Positions 1 through 7,971 of a stretch of 9,399 nt of DNA are shown one piece after another; the stretch's first letter is position 1; each line of letters begins with the position of its first letter. Source of the stretch: an uncultured Ignavibacteriales bacterium (GTDB lineage Bacteria; Bacteroidota; Ignavibacteria; Ignavibacteriales; Ignavibacteriaceae); NCBI GenBank assembly GCA_903915485.1, contig CAIWTC010000659.1, positions 1-9,399 on the forward strand, in the 5' to 3' direction. The position numbers and the translations under genes are program-made. Below the pieces are notes generated by a model, which did no database searches, had not been told where the DNA came from, and was given only the letters and a program-made list of their open reading frames with translations.

Positions 1-1
1 A

Positions 2-196
2 GGAAGATTTGTCGGTATGCTGACAGATTCCAGAAGTTTTCTCTCATATCCCAGACATGAATATTTCCGCAGGATTCTTTGCGGTATATTGGGAAGGGAA
101 ATGAAATCCGGACTCATTCCTGATGACATTTCGTTGGTCAGTCCAATGGTTGAAAATATTTGTTATTATAACGCAAAAAATTATTTCAACTTTTAA
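2..196 (+). CDS. uxaC: uronate (glucuronate) isomerase, C-terminal end, 5' truncated by window
   Basis: Only the last 64 codons are inside the window, read from base 2 to a TAA at 194-196. The fragment opens with GRFVGMLTDSRSFLSY, followed by PRHEYFRRILC and, near the end, PDDISLV..MVENICYYNAKNYF. I recognise this as the highly conserved C-terminus of the UxaC family, an amidohydrolase-fold enzyme. Family knowledge: UxaC isomerises D-glucuronate to D-fructuronate and D-galacturonate to D-tagaturonate in the cytoplasm, the first step of hexuronate breakdown. The metal-binding N-terminal part is outside the window, so activity cannot be judged. The gene ends 42 bases before a clear terminator hairpin, so it closes its transcription unit. 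No other uronate-pathway gene is visible on this side. Confidence 0.9.
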   Translation, partial: GRFVGMLTDSRSFLSYPRHEYFRRILCGILGREMKSGLIPDDISLVSPMVENICYYNAKNYFNF

Positions 197-238
197 TAAT
201 TTTTTTATGAAACCAAGTATATTTTTTTAAAGTCAATA

Positions 239-273
239 GACTGTCCCGAAGCAATTCAGGGCAGTCTTTCTTT
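239..273 (+). terminator. intrinsic terminator after uxaC
   Basis: The arm GACTG(T)CCCGAA at 239-250 pairs with TTC(A)GGGCAGTC at 255-266. This gives 11 base pairs interrupted by two single-base bulges. The loop GCAA is a GNRA tetraloop. A T-rich tail TTTCTTT follows at 267-273. Position and shape fit Rho-independent termination of uxaC before the next plus-strand gene. Confidence 0.8.
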
Positions 274-354
274 GCTATTCTACCAATGTGGGAAAATACT
301 CCCTAGCAAACATGAATATCAAGTATAAAAATTATAATATAACTAAAGCTTAAG

Positions 355-1092
355 ATGATAAAAGACAAAAAAGTAACCGTTGTAATGCCGGCTTATAATG
401 CAGCAAAAACATTGCTTGCCACATATAATGAAATCCCTATGGACATAGTTGATGAGATTATTTTGGTAGATGATGCAAGTAAGGATGAAACTTCCAAAAT
501 AGCCAAAGAGTTAGGTATAAAAACTGTCACTCACGAAAATAATAAAGGATATGGCGGAAATCAAAAAACATGTTATTCTACTGCGTTAAGCGTTAATTCA
601 GATATCATAATTATGCTTCACCCCGATTATCAATACACTCCAAAATTAATTGGTGCGATGTCACATTTATTGGCGAGCGGGGAGTTTGATGTAGTGCTTG
701 GTTCCAGAATATTAGGCGGAGGCGCGCTCAAAGGCGGAATGCCGCTTTACAAGTATTTCTTTAATAGATGCCTTACACTTATGCAGAACATCCTAATGGG
801 CGCAAAACTTTCCGAATATCATACAGGTTACCGTGCTTATAACCGCAATGTTTTGGATACAATTCCATGGCAGAAAAATTCAGATGATTTTGTATTCGAT
901 AACCATTTTCTTTCGCAGGTTATTTATTATGGATTTAAAGTAGGGGAGATAACTTGTCCGACAAAATATTTTGATGATGCATCATCAATTAATTTTAGTC
1001 GAAGCTTAAAATATGGTTTTGGGTGTATAGGAACTGCAATTCTGTTTAGGTTATCAAAGTGGGGAATTGTAAAATCAGAATTGTTTAAGTAG
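355..1092 (+). CDS. family 2 glycosyltransferase, DPM-synthase-like, soluble
   Basis: A complete 245-residue GT-A fold glycosyltransferase of the dolichyl-phosphate mannose/glucose synthase-like group. Visible motifs: the N-terminal strand VTVVMPAYNA (residues 7-16), the nucleotide-sugar Asp pair VDD (38-40), the metal-site region LHPDYQY (88-94), GSR (116-118) and the acceptor-side TGYRAYNR (157-164). The usual DxD appears here as H-P-D; I recall this form from a subfamily of these enzymes, so it is not by itself a sign of a dead enzyme. No clear transmembrane segment follows the catalytic domain, and the length is normal for catalytic-domain-only members. Donor and acceptor cannot be read from sequence; transfer to a lipid-phosphate carrier or a cell-surface glycan is the likely general role. 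The ATG has no obvious Shine-Dalgarno; the stretch before it is A/T rich. The gene stands alone between two terminator-like elements. Confidence 0.88.
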   Translation: MIKDKKVTVVMPAYNAAKTLLATYNEIPMDIVDEIILVDDASKDETSKIAKELGIKTVTHENNKGYGGNQKTCYSTALSVNSDIIIMLHPDYQYTPKLIGAMSHLLASGEFDVVLGSRILGGGALKGGMPLYKYFFNRCLTLMQNILMGAKLSEYHTGYRAYNRNVLDTIPWQKNSDDFVFDNHFLSQVIYYGFKVGEITCPTKYFDDASSINFSRSLKYGFGCIGTAILFRLSKWGIVKSELFK

Positions 1093-1094
1093 AA

Positions 1095-1128
1095 ATTCTG
1101 CTTAAGTTATCAAGCAGAATATACTTTT
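1095..1128 (+). terminator. hairpin terminator after the glycosyltransferase gene
   Basis: ATTCTGCTT (1095-1103) and AAGCAGAAT (1112-1120) form a perfect 9-bp stem with an 8-base loop, starting three bases after the TAG stop. The following tract ATACTTTT is only moderately T rich, so termination may be partial. The right arm can also pair with a second downstream copy at 1138-1145. The element lies between convergent genes and may serve the minus-strand glt operon as well. Confidence 0.6.
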
Positions 1129-1175
1129 AGAGTTTACTCTGCTTGAACTAAAATAGTTAAATATTATTTAGTTGA

Positions 1176-2636
1176 CTAATCTGCGAATCGTTCTTTCTGA
1201 ACACTTTTCATCAAATCAGAATGAATCATCGATGCACATTTTCTGCCTTCTGCAATTGCCCAAACAACCAATGATTGTCCTCGCCTCGCATCACCGCAAC
1301 TGTATACTTTATTTAATGTTGTTCTGTATTCTGGTTCGCCGTTAACTTGTGGTGTTTTGATATTCCCACGCTTGTCGAGTTCTAGTCCAAGTTTCTCCAT
1401 TTCGGTGATGAGTTTCGTTTTTGCAGGCGACACAAATCCCATTGCAAGCAAGACAATATCGGCATCTATTTCAAAATTAGAACCTTCGATTTCCTTGATT
1501 TTGCCATCAACAATTTCAATTTTGCAGCAGTTCATCTTAGAAAGTTCGTCTCTACTATTCCCGATGAATGCTTTCGTGTTTGTCGACCATACTCTCTCTA
1601 CACCTTCTTCATGAGATGATCCTGTCCTTAGCTTGTTCGGCCAGAAAGGCCATGGAGTAGCAGCAGATCTTTCTACTGGCGGAATAGGAAATAACTCAAT
1701 TTGTGTAACTGATTTAGCGCCTTGACGATTTGCAGTCCCAACACAGTCAGCGCCAGTATCTCCGCCGCCGAGTACAACTACTTTTCTTCCCCTTGCATTA
1801 ACAAATAGCTCGCGCTGAGCACCAGAATTAACGCGGTTTTGGTCAATTAAATATTCCATTGCAAAATAAACTCCGCGGAGTTCTCTTCCTGGAATTGGCA
1901 AATCTCGTGGCTGCTCTGAGCCAACTGCCAGCACAACCGCATCAAACTTTGCCAATAAATCCTCAACAGAAATATTCTCGCCAACATTCGTTTCGGTTAC
2001 AAATTTCACACCCTCACGGGACATCTGCTTTACGCGTCTATCAATTAAGCCCTTATCTAATTTAAAATCTGGAATACCATATCTAAGCAGTCCTCCAATT
2101 CTTTCATTCTTCTCGAATACCGTTACTGAATGCCCGTATCTTGCAAGTTGCTGTGCATTGGCTAATCCGGCAGGGCCTGAACCAATCACCGCAACAGTCT
2201 TTCCTGTTTTTTTCGCTGCGGTTCTTGGAGTAATCCAACCTTCAAAGATTGCTTTGTCAACGATTGTTCTTTCAATTCCTTTTATAGAAACCGCAGGTTC
2301 ATTTATGCCTAACACGCATGCGCTTTCGCAAGGTGCCGGACACAAGCGCCCTGTAAATTCAGGAAAGTTATTTGTTGAGTGAAGATTATCAAGAGCTTCT
2401 TTCCATCGCCCGTTATAAATTAAGTCATTCCACTCAGGGATATTGTTTTGAATGGGGCATCCTGTTTCACCGTGACAAAAAGGGACCCCGCAATCCATGC
2501 ATCGGGCTGCCTGAATTTTAATCTTGTCACCATGATAAGGGTGCTCAAATTCTTTATGATTTGTTAACCTTGCTTCGACACTATCCTTGGGGGGATTTTC
2601 GCGATTATATTCTTTAAATCCTGTTACTTTACCCAT
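1176..2636 (-). CDS. gltD: glutamate synthase (NADPH-type) small subunit
   Basis: A full-length 486-residue GOGAT beta subunit. It takes electrons from NAD(P)H through FAD and iron-sulfur clusters and passes them to the large subunit. Domains in order: an N-terminal cluster-binding domain with cysteines C46, C49, C54, C60 and the second group C99, C103, C107 (LCPAPCESAC); an FAD Rossmann motif VIGSGPAG (150-157) with the downstream RIGGLLRYGIPDFKLDK; an NAD(P)H Rossmann motif GGGDTGAD (290-297); and the C-terminal flavin motif SCGDARRGQSLVVWAIAEGR (446-465). The start ATG lies three bases after the gltB stop, so translation is almost certainly coupled; no separate Shine-Dalgarno is evident. 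The paralogues to exclude (dihydropyrimidine dehydrogenase, NfnB, AegA) share this architecture, but the neighbouring gltB fixes the assignment. NADPH rather than NADH is assumed from the family. Confidence 0.97.
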   Translation of the reverse strand: MGKVTGFKEYNRENPPKDSVEARLTNHKEFEHPYHGDKIKIQAARCMDCGVPFCHGETGCPIQNNIPEWNDLIYNGRWKEALDNLHSTNNFPEFTGRLCPAPCESACVLGINEPAVSIKGIERTIVDKAIFEGWITPRTAAKKTGKTVAVIGSGPAGLANAQQLARYGHSVTVFEKNERIGGLLRYGIPDFKLDKGLIDRRVKQMSREGVKFVTETNVGENISVEDLLAKFDAVVLAVGSEQPRDLPIPGRELRGVYFAMEYLIDQNRVNSGAQRELFVNARGRKVVVLGGGDTGADCVGTANRQGAKSVTQIELFPIPPVERSAATPWPFWPNKLRTGSSHEEGVERVWSTNTKAFIGNSRDELSKMNCCKIEIVDGKIKEIEGSNFEIDADIVLLAMGFVSPAKTKLITEMEKLGLELDKRGNIKTPQVNGEPEYRTTLNKVYSCGDARRGQSLVVWAIAEGRKCASMIHSDLMKSVQKERFAD

Positions 2637-2639
2637 AAT

Positions 2640-5600
2640 TTATGCTACTGTTTCAATTTTTGAATTTTTTATTCTTTCCAACGCTGCTTTATATTCCGTG
2701 GGAAAAACTTTAATGAATTTTGCAGACTCTAATTCCCAGTTTTTGATCAGATATTCTGCTGGTTTTGAATTCGTATATGCTGCATGCTTCTTTAGCAAGT
2801 CTAATACTAAGGTTTTGTCGTTTTCATCTTCCAGGTATGAAATTTCTACCATACCCTTATTTACTTTTTTATCGAAGATGGAATCTTTGTCGTAAACAAA
2901 AGCAATTCCGCCTGACATTCCTGCACCAAAATTTCTTCCTGTGCTTCCGATTACCAGAACGACACCGCCGGTCATATACTCGCAGCAGTGGTCTCCCACG
3001 CCTTCTACGACTGCAGTTGCGCCGCTATTTCGGACCGCGAATCTTTCGCCGGCAACCCCATTGAAGAATGCGCTGCCGCCTGTTGCACCGTAAAGACAAG
3101 TGTTGCCGGAAATGATATTATCATCAGTTGGATAAGAGGTGTTCGTTGGGACCCTTACTATTATTTTCCCACCTGACAATCCTTTTCCGACATAGTCGTT
3201 CGCTTCCCCGCAGAGATTAAGAGTTATTCCTTTTGCAAGGAATGCACCTAAACTTTGTCCGGCGATGCCTTCAAGTTCGAGTGTGATAGTATCATCAGGG
3301 AGCCCTTCATCGCCATAGCGCATCGCTATTTCGCCGGAAAGCATTGTTCCAACGCTACGGTTAATGTTTTTTATGGAAGACTCGATTAATACTTTCTTCT
3401 TCTTCTCGAGAGCGGGTTTAGCTTTTTTGATAAACTCGTTGTCAAGTTGTCCGGTTAATTCATGGTCCTGCTCTTTTGTTTTATGCAGGTCAGTTTTATA
3501 AAGCGGTTCCGGTTTATAGATAACTTTACTTAAGTCCAAACCACGGGCTTTAACATGAGTATAATCCCGTTTCTCAACTAATTTGTCAACGGCACCAACC
3601 ATGTCAATAAATTTTCTGTAGCCGAGTTTGGCCATTAGTTCACGGACTTCTTCGGCAATCATAAACATGAAGTTAATTAGATATTCAGGCTTGCCTGTAA
3701 ATTTCTTTCTGAGTTCAGGGTCTTGGGTCGCAACTCCAACGGGGCATGTGTTCAAATGACACTTCCTCATCATGATGCATCCTTGAGTGACGAGGGGAGC
3801 GGTTGCAAAACCAAACTCTTCAGCACCGAGTAAAGCGCCTATGACTACATCACGACCTGTTTTCAACTGACCATCTACTGCAAGGAAAACTCTATCTCTA
3901 AGTCCGTTGAGGACTAAAGTCTGATGTGCTTCGCTCAAGCCAATTTCCCATGGAGTGCCGGCGTATTGAATTGAAGAGATTGGGCTAGCACCTGTGCCGC
4001 CGTCATGACCGCTAACTAAAATATGGTCTGCGTGAGCTTTTGCAACTCCAGCTGCAACCGTGCCTACGCCTGTTTCAGAAACAAGTTTTACACTTATTCT
4101 TGCTTTTGGGTTTATGTTCTTTAGGTCAAAAATTAATTGCTTTAAGTCTTCAATTGAATAAATATCATGATGCGGCGGAGGACTGATAAGCGTAACTCCC
4201 GGAGTTGAATATCTAGTCTTGCCGATTATGCTGTCGACTTTATATCCCGGTAACTGACCGCCTTCGCCTGGTTTTGCACCCTGAGCCATTTTGATTTGAA
4301 GTTCATCTGCGTTCACTAAATAATTAGCAGTTACTCCAAAACGACCTGATGCGACTTGCTTAATAGCCGAGCGTAAATTCTCTTTGCCTGGCAATACAAT
4401 AAATCGTGAAGGGTCTTCGCCACCTTCGCCTGTATTAGACTTGCCGCCGATTTGATTCATTGCCGATGCGATGGAAGTATGTGTCTCCCAGGATATCGAA
4501 CCGAAACTCATTGCACCTGTTGCAAATCTTTTGACAATTTCTTTAGCAGGTTCAACTTCATCAAGTGGGACAGGGTCTCCTGAAAAATCAAAATCAAGAA
4601 GACTTCTGAGCGTAACACGGCTTTTTTCCTGCTGATTAATTAGTTTTGTGTATTCTTTAAATTTTACAAAGTCATTATCTTTAGTACTCATTTGTAGATT
4701 TGAAATCGTCATTGGGTTCCACAAATGGTGCTCGCCGTCTCTTCTGAACTTATAAATTCCACCTGGGAGAAGACTATTCGGGTCTCTTAATTCACTGTAT
4801 GCCATTGTATGCCGACGAACAGTTTCTTCTTCGAGCATTTCAAGTGACAGACCTTCTATCTGACTGGTCGTGCCTGTGAAGAAGTTATCAACGATTTCTT
4901 TGTCGAGTCCAAGTATCTCATAAATTTGAGCGCCTCTATAAGATGAAAGGGAACTAATACCAATCTTACTGAAAATCTTTAATAAACCTTTTGTAACTGC
5001 CTTGATAAAGTTTTTCTTTGCATGCTGATAGTCTGTGATGCCGGGGAGGTATCCTTCTTTTGACAAGCTTGAAAGCGTTTCAAATACCAAGTATGGATTA
5101 ACGGCAGTTGCACCATATCCATATAAAAGTGCGAAGTGAGAAACTTCGCGGGGTTCACCGCTTTCCAATATAATGGAAGTACGGGTTCGCAAACCTTCCT
5201 TTAGAAGTGCCTGGTGAACTCCGGAGAGCGCTAACAGGCAGGGGACAGGCGCATAGCGTTCACTTATACCTCTATCTGAAAGTATCAACAATGTATAGCC
5301 GCGTTTGACCGCATTGACAGCTTCCTGACAAATCTGCTCAAGTTTGGTTCGCATGTCTCTTTTCTTATCTGCCTTAAATAAAATTGAGATTGTGTGTGCT
5401 TTGAAAAACCCTTTTGAAATATTTCTTATTTTTTCAATTTCAGTATTTGAAATAACGGGGTTATTAATTCTTAAACAATGTGCATGCTGAGGAGTTTCAT
5501 CCAACAAGTTTTGTTCTGGACCAACATATGTAATAATGTCCATCACTAACTCTTCGCGGATAGGGTCAATCGGAGGATTGGTCACTTGTGCAAATAGCTG

Positions 5601-7175
5601 TTTGAAATACCTGAATAGCAACTGAGGTTTTTCAGAAAGCACGGCAAGTGGAATATCAGTTCCCATAGAACCGATCGCCTCTTCTCCATTAAGAGCCATA
5701 GGTGCAAGTACAGTGAAGATATCTTCTTTGGAATATCCGAATATCTTTTGCTTTTCAAAAACATTCTGATGTTTTACTGTGTGAACAAAAACAGGTTCAG
5801 GCAGTTCTTCAAGCTTAACAAGATTTTCTTTTATCCAAGTGCCGTAGGGCTGTCTTCTTACAATCTGCCCTTTTATTTCATCGTCAGATACAATTTTTTG
5901 TTTTGATATATCTACCAGAAACATGTTGCCCGGTTGAAGTTTGCCTTTGCTCTTAATGTTTTCAATAGGAACATCAAGTACACCTGCTTCGGAAGCAAGG
6001 ATAACTAGGTCATCTTTTGTTATGATGTATCTTGCAGGCCGTAAACCGTTTCTGTCGAGGGTGGCACCGATTAAATTACCGTCAGTAAAACCAATTGCTG
6101 CGGGGCCGTCCCATGGTTCCATTAGCATATTGTGGTATTGATAGAATGCTTTTTTATCATCATCCATCAGTGTATGGTTAGCATATGCCTCGGGGATCAT
6201 CATCATCATTGCATGAGGCAGACTTCTTCCGCTCATTACTAATAATTCAAGTACTGAATCAAAAGTAGCAGAGTCGCTTTGTCCATCCATAATAATAGGA
6301 AGCATTCGCTTAAGGTCTTTCCCATAGTAAGGGGAGTCCATGACTGCTTCTTTAGTACGCATCCAGTTCTTGTTTCCCTGCAGAGTATTGATTTCACCGT
6401 TATGAGCAATCATTCTAAATGGATGTGCTAAGTCCCAGGTTGGAAATGTATTTGTTGAAAATCTTAAATGCACGAGTGCGAGTGCCGACTTCATATCAGG
6501 GTCGTTGAGGTCTGCATAGTAATCAGTCATCTGCGCAGCTAAAAGCATTCCTTTATAAATAATAGTCTTCGATGAAAAGGAAGGTACATAGTATAAACTT
6601 CTATCAAGTTTCAGTTCAACACGGATGCGATGATCGATTACTCTACGAATAAGATAAAGTTTTCTTTCGAACTCATCCTGGTCTTTAATGTTTTCGCCTA
6701 TCCCGACAAAGCATTGGCGGATAAAAGGTTGAGTCTGTTTCGCGCCGTGTCCAAGTACTGCAGGGTTAACAGGCACATTTCTCCACCCGAGAAACTTCTG
6801 CTCTTCGTCGAGAACAATCTTCTCAATTATGTGTTCGCATGACCTTCGTTGAATGGCATTTTGCGGAAGAAAAATAAATCCGACTGCATATTTCCCGTAT
6901 GCAGGAAGAACTACTTTAACCTCTGTTGCTGCTTTCCGCATAAATTCATCGGGCATCTGAATAAGTATTCCGCCGCCGTCGCCAGTATTAGGATCAGCGC
7001 CAACAGCACCGCGATGCTCGATATTTTTCATTAATTCGAGGCCTTTTGCAACAATATCGCGTGATTTAACACCTTTGATATTAACAATGAAGCCTACACC
7101 GCAGGCATCTTTTTCAGTGGAAGGGTTATATAGCCCTAACTCACTTGCATTTTTGATTTTCTGAAAATCAATCAT
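2640..7175 (-). CDS. gltB: glutamate synthase large subunit
   Basis: A full-length 1511-residue GOGAT alpha subunit, which hydrolyses glutamine and transfers the ammonia to 2-oxoglutarate. The first 24 residues look like the family's cleavable propeptide: C25 of KDACGVGF should become the N-terminal nucleophile of the class II glutaminase domain (about 25-430). That domain also shows LRFSTNTFPTWDLAHPFR, HNGEINT (258-264) and NGLRPARY (376-383). A central domain follows (about 480-790). The FMN/synthase barrel (about 860-1230) shows FATGAMSFGSIS (884-895), NTGEGGEDPSRF (914-925), KPGEGGQLPG (968-977) and SGHDGGTGASP (1055-1065). The 3Fe-4S ligands C1133, C1139 and C1144 have the expected x5/x4 spacing. 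The C-terminal Gly-rich beta-helix spans about 1280-1430. No defect is seen. The ATG at 7173-7175 lacks a Shine-Dalgarno; an out-of-frame ATG lies eight bases upstream. Confidence 0.98.
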   Translation of the reverse strand: MIDFQKIKNASELGLYNPSTEKDACGVGFIVNIKGVKSRDIVAKGLELMKNIEHRGAVGADPNTGDGGGILIQMPDEFMRKAATEVKVVLPAYGKYAVGFIFLPQNAIQRRSCEHIIEKIVLDEEQKFLGWRNVPVNPAVLGHGAKQTQPFIRQCFVGIGENIKDQDEFERKLYLIRRVIDHRIRVELKLDRSLYYVPSFSSKTIIYKGMLLAAQMTDYYADLNDPDMKSALALVHLRFSTNTFPTWDLAHPFRMIAHNGEINTLQGNKNWMRTKEAVMDSPYYGKDLKRMLPIIMDGQSDSATFDSVLELLVMSGRSLPHAMMMMIPEAYANHTLMDDDKKAFYQYHNMLMEPWDGPAAIGFTDGNLIGATLDRNGLRPARYIITKDDLVILASEAGVLDVPIENIKSKGKLQPGNMFLVDISKQKIVSDDEIKGQIVRRQPYGTWIKENLVKLEELPEPVFVHTVKHQNVFEKQKIFGYSKEDIFTVLAPMALNGEEAIGSMGTDIPLAVLSEKPQLLFRYFKQLFAQVTNPPIDPIREELVMDIITYVGPEQNLLDETPQHAHCLRINNPVISNTEIEKIRNISKGFFKAHTISILFKADKKRDMRTKLEQICQEAVNAVKRGYTLLILSDRGISERYAPVPCLLALSGVHQALLKEGLRTRTSIILESGEPREVSHFALLYGYGATAVNPYLVFETLSSLSKEGYLPGITDYQHAKKNFIKAVTKGLLKIFSKIGISSLSSYRGAQIYEILGLDKEIVDNFFTGTTSQIEGLSLEMLEEETVRRHTMAYSELRDPNSLLPGGIYKFRRDGEHHLWNPMTISNLQMSTKDNDFVKFKEYTKLINQQEKSRVTLRSLLDFDFSGDPVPLDEVEPAKEIVKRFATGAMSFGSISWETHTSIASAMNQIGGKSNTGEGGEDPSRFIVLPGKENLRSAIKQVASGRFGVTANYLVNADELQIKMAQGAKPGEGGQLPGYKVDSIIGKTRYSTPGVTLISPPPHHDIYSIEDLKQLIFDLKNINPKARISVKLVSETGVGTVAAGVAKAHADHILVSGHDGGTGASPISSIQYAGTPWEIGLSEAHQTLVLNGLRDRVFLAVDGQLKTGRDVVIGALLGAEEFGFATAPLVTQGCIMMRKCHLNTCPVGVATQDPELRKKFTGKPEYLINFMFMIAEEVRELMAKLGYRKFIDMVGAVDKLVEKRDYTHVKARGLDLSKVIYKPEPLYKTDLHKTKEQDHELTGQLDNEFIKKAKPALEKKKKVLIESSIKNINRSVGTMLSGEIAMRYGDEGLPDDTITLELEGIAGQSLGAFLAKGITLNLCGEANDYVGKGLSGGKIIVRVPTNTSYPTDDNIISGNTCLYGATGGSAFFNGVAGERFAVRNSGATAVVEGVGDHCCEYMTGGVVLVIGSTGRNFGAGMSGGIAFVYDKDSIFDKKVNKGMVEISYLEDENDKTLVLDLLKKHAAYTNSKPAEYLIKNWELESAKFIKVFPTEYKAALERIKNSKIETVA

Positions 7176-7429
7176 AATTTCATTATAAGGTTACATTAAA
7201 TAAGAAAAAATTCAATAAAAGTTAATTAATTTAGGAATTTACTGATTTATTAAACATAAATTTAATAAAAAACACTAAAAATGCAAGTTTAATAAATAAA
7301 TAGATAAATTAATTGACAAATATACAAAATATTTTCATTAAAATGTATAATCATGCATTAATGGAGTGAGGCTGGATAAGCAAAAATAAATGGGTAGATT
7401 ATGCCTAAAAATAAATCACAAATGATTAT
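7176..7429. other. AT-rich gltB upstream region
   Basis: About 250 bases with no gene I can support. It is extremely A/T rich apart from a more mixed stretch at about 7360-7404. It should hold the promoter and 5' leader of gltBD, read on the minus strand, and it ends at the RRM-gene terminator. The only ORF noticed on the plus strand (ATG at 7401) is 11 codons long and has no support. No riboswitch or NtrC/sigma-54 element could be recognised. Confidence 0.6.
7317..7324 (-). promoter_or_regulatory. candidate -7 box for gltBD
   Basis: On the minus strand the bases read TATATTTG, an exact match to the Bacteroidota -7 consensus TAnnTTTG. This would give a leader of roughly 135 nt before gltB. 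No convincing TTG -33 box sits 17-23 bases upstream. In such AT-rich DNA other partial matches exist, for example CTTG-N19-TAAATTTA nearer the gene. Tentative. Confidence 0.3.
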
Positions 7430-7466
7430 AAAATAAAAAAGCCGATACATTTTTGTGTATCGGCTT
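7430..7466 (-). terminator. strong intrinsic terminator of the RRM gene
   Basis: On the minus strand, AAGCCGATACA (7466-7456) and TGTATCGGCTT (7449-7439) form a perfect 11-bp stem around a six-base loop CAAAAA. It is followed by TTTTATTTT (7438-7430). It lies 22 bases past the RRM gene stop, textbook shape and position. A second small hairpin (7473-7490) overlaps the stop codon itself. This separates the RRM transcript from gltB. Confidence 0.92.
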
Positions 7467-7488
7467 GGAGTAAATTCTTAAATAAGAA

Positions 7489-7830
7489 TTACCATCTACG
7501 GTTTCCACCGCCGCCTTGGCTGCTGCTGCCGCCACCGCTGCGATTAGGTCTTCCGCCTCTTGCTCCGCCCGGTCCACCTCTTTTGTCGGTTTTAGGACGA
7601 GCTTCACTAACGGTGATTCTTTTTCCGCTAAGTTCTTTCATGTTTAATCCTTCGATAGCTGCCTGTGCTTCTGCATTTGCACCCATCTCGACAAAACCGA
7701 ATCCTTTAGATTCACCGCTAAACATATCGCGGATAATCTTTACACTTGAAACATTTCCAAATGCATTAAATTCAGTAGTTAATTCGCTGTCAGTTACTTC
7801 TTTTGCAAGATTTCCAACAAAAATATTCAT
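7489..7830 (-). CDS. RNA-binding protein, single RRM with Gly/Arg-rich tail
   Basis: A complete 113-residue protein. Residues 1-80 are one RNA recognition motif: RNP2 is IFVGNL (3-8) and RNP1 is KGFGFVEM (42-49), with the aromatic positions F4, F44 and F46 that stack on RNA bases all present. Residues 83-113 form a low-complexity tail of Gly, Ser and Arg with RGG-like units (ARGG, GRP, GGGGNRRW) and no predicted fold. Proteins of this layout occur in Bacteroidota, cyanobacteria and relatives; where studied, several are cold-induced or act as RNA chaperones, but the targets of this one are unknown. The ATG is supported by a clear Shine-Dalgarno five bases upstream. The gene appears monocistronic: candidate promoter and long leader in front, strong terminator behind. 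The GC-rich tail codons stand out from the AT-rich surroundings because of Gly codons, which does not imply transfer. Confidence 0.93.
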   Translation of the reverse strand: MNIFVGNLAKEVTDSELTTEFNAFGNVSSVKIIRDMFSGESKGFGFVEMGANAEAQAAIEGLNMKELSGKRITVSEARPKTDKRGGPGGARGGRPNRSGGGSSSQGGGGNRRW

Positions 7831-7966
7831 AATAGCTCCAATAAAAAATAATTAAATAAAGGCAATTAAAAAAGATGATTAGTTGCCCGAACGGCTAGTT
7901 GGATGGCTATCAAAATTTTTGCCTGTGGTACGAATAAACCGCTTTAAAATATAAAGAGAATTATTC
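7831..7966 (-). promoter_or_regulatory. long 5' leader of the RRM gene with possible hairpins
   Basis: If transcription starts about seven bases after the candidate -7 box, the leader is near 135 nt. It contains a more GC-rich core (about 7885-7940, plus-strand numbering) within AT-rich flanks. GGCAA (7887-7883) can pair with TTGCC (7865-7861), extended by two A/T pairs past one mismatch. The T-rich stretch that follows runs up to the Shine-Dalgarno. A short alternative, GCC/GGC around 7885-7895 with loop GTTCG, would use some of the same bases. Long structured leaders are known on cold-shock and cyanobacterial RRM genes; a role here is inference. Confidence 0.35.
7836..7839 (-). promoter_or_regulatory. 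Shine-Dalgarno of the RRM gene
   Basis: GGAG on the minus strand, five bases before the ATG at 7828-7830. It fixes the start and contrasts with the glt genes and the glycosyltransferase, which lack one. Confidence 0.75.
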
Positions 7967-7971
7967 ATTTA

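Noticed and set aside
2587..3176. Plus-strand open frames opposite gltD and gltB
   Set aside because: They lie antisense to strongly conserved genes with intact motifs, and their translations show no recognisable domain; they mirror the codon pattern of the real genes.
7283..7310. Possible sigma-54/NtrC promoter before gltB around a TTGCA on the minus strand
   Set aside because: The required GG element upstream of TTGC is missing; the surrounding bases are only A and T rich.
7313..7351. TTGACA and TATAAT on the plus strand upstream of the RRM terminator
   Set aside because: The spacing is 27 bases instead of about 17, and no plus-strand gene follows.
7401..7436. Plus-strand mini-ORF of 11 codons
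   Set aside because: Very short, with no ribosome site or conservation evidence, and it ends next to the terminator stem of the opposite gene.
7416..7607. Minus-strand 63-codon frame with an Ala-rich stretch overlapping the end of the RRM gene
   Set aside because: It is the alternate-frame reading of the Gly/Arg tail codons and continues through the terminator hairpin; no separate start signal.
7583..7855. 90-codon plus-strand frame antisense to the RRM gene
   Set aside because: It has no recognisable domain, while the opposite strand carries clear RNP1 and RNP2 motifs and a Shine-Dalgarno.
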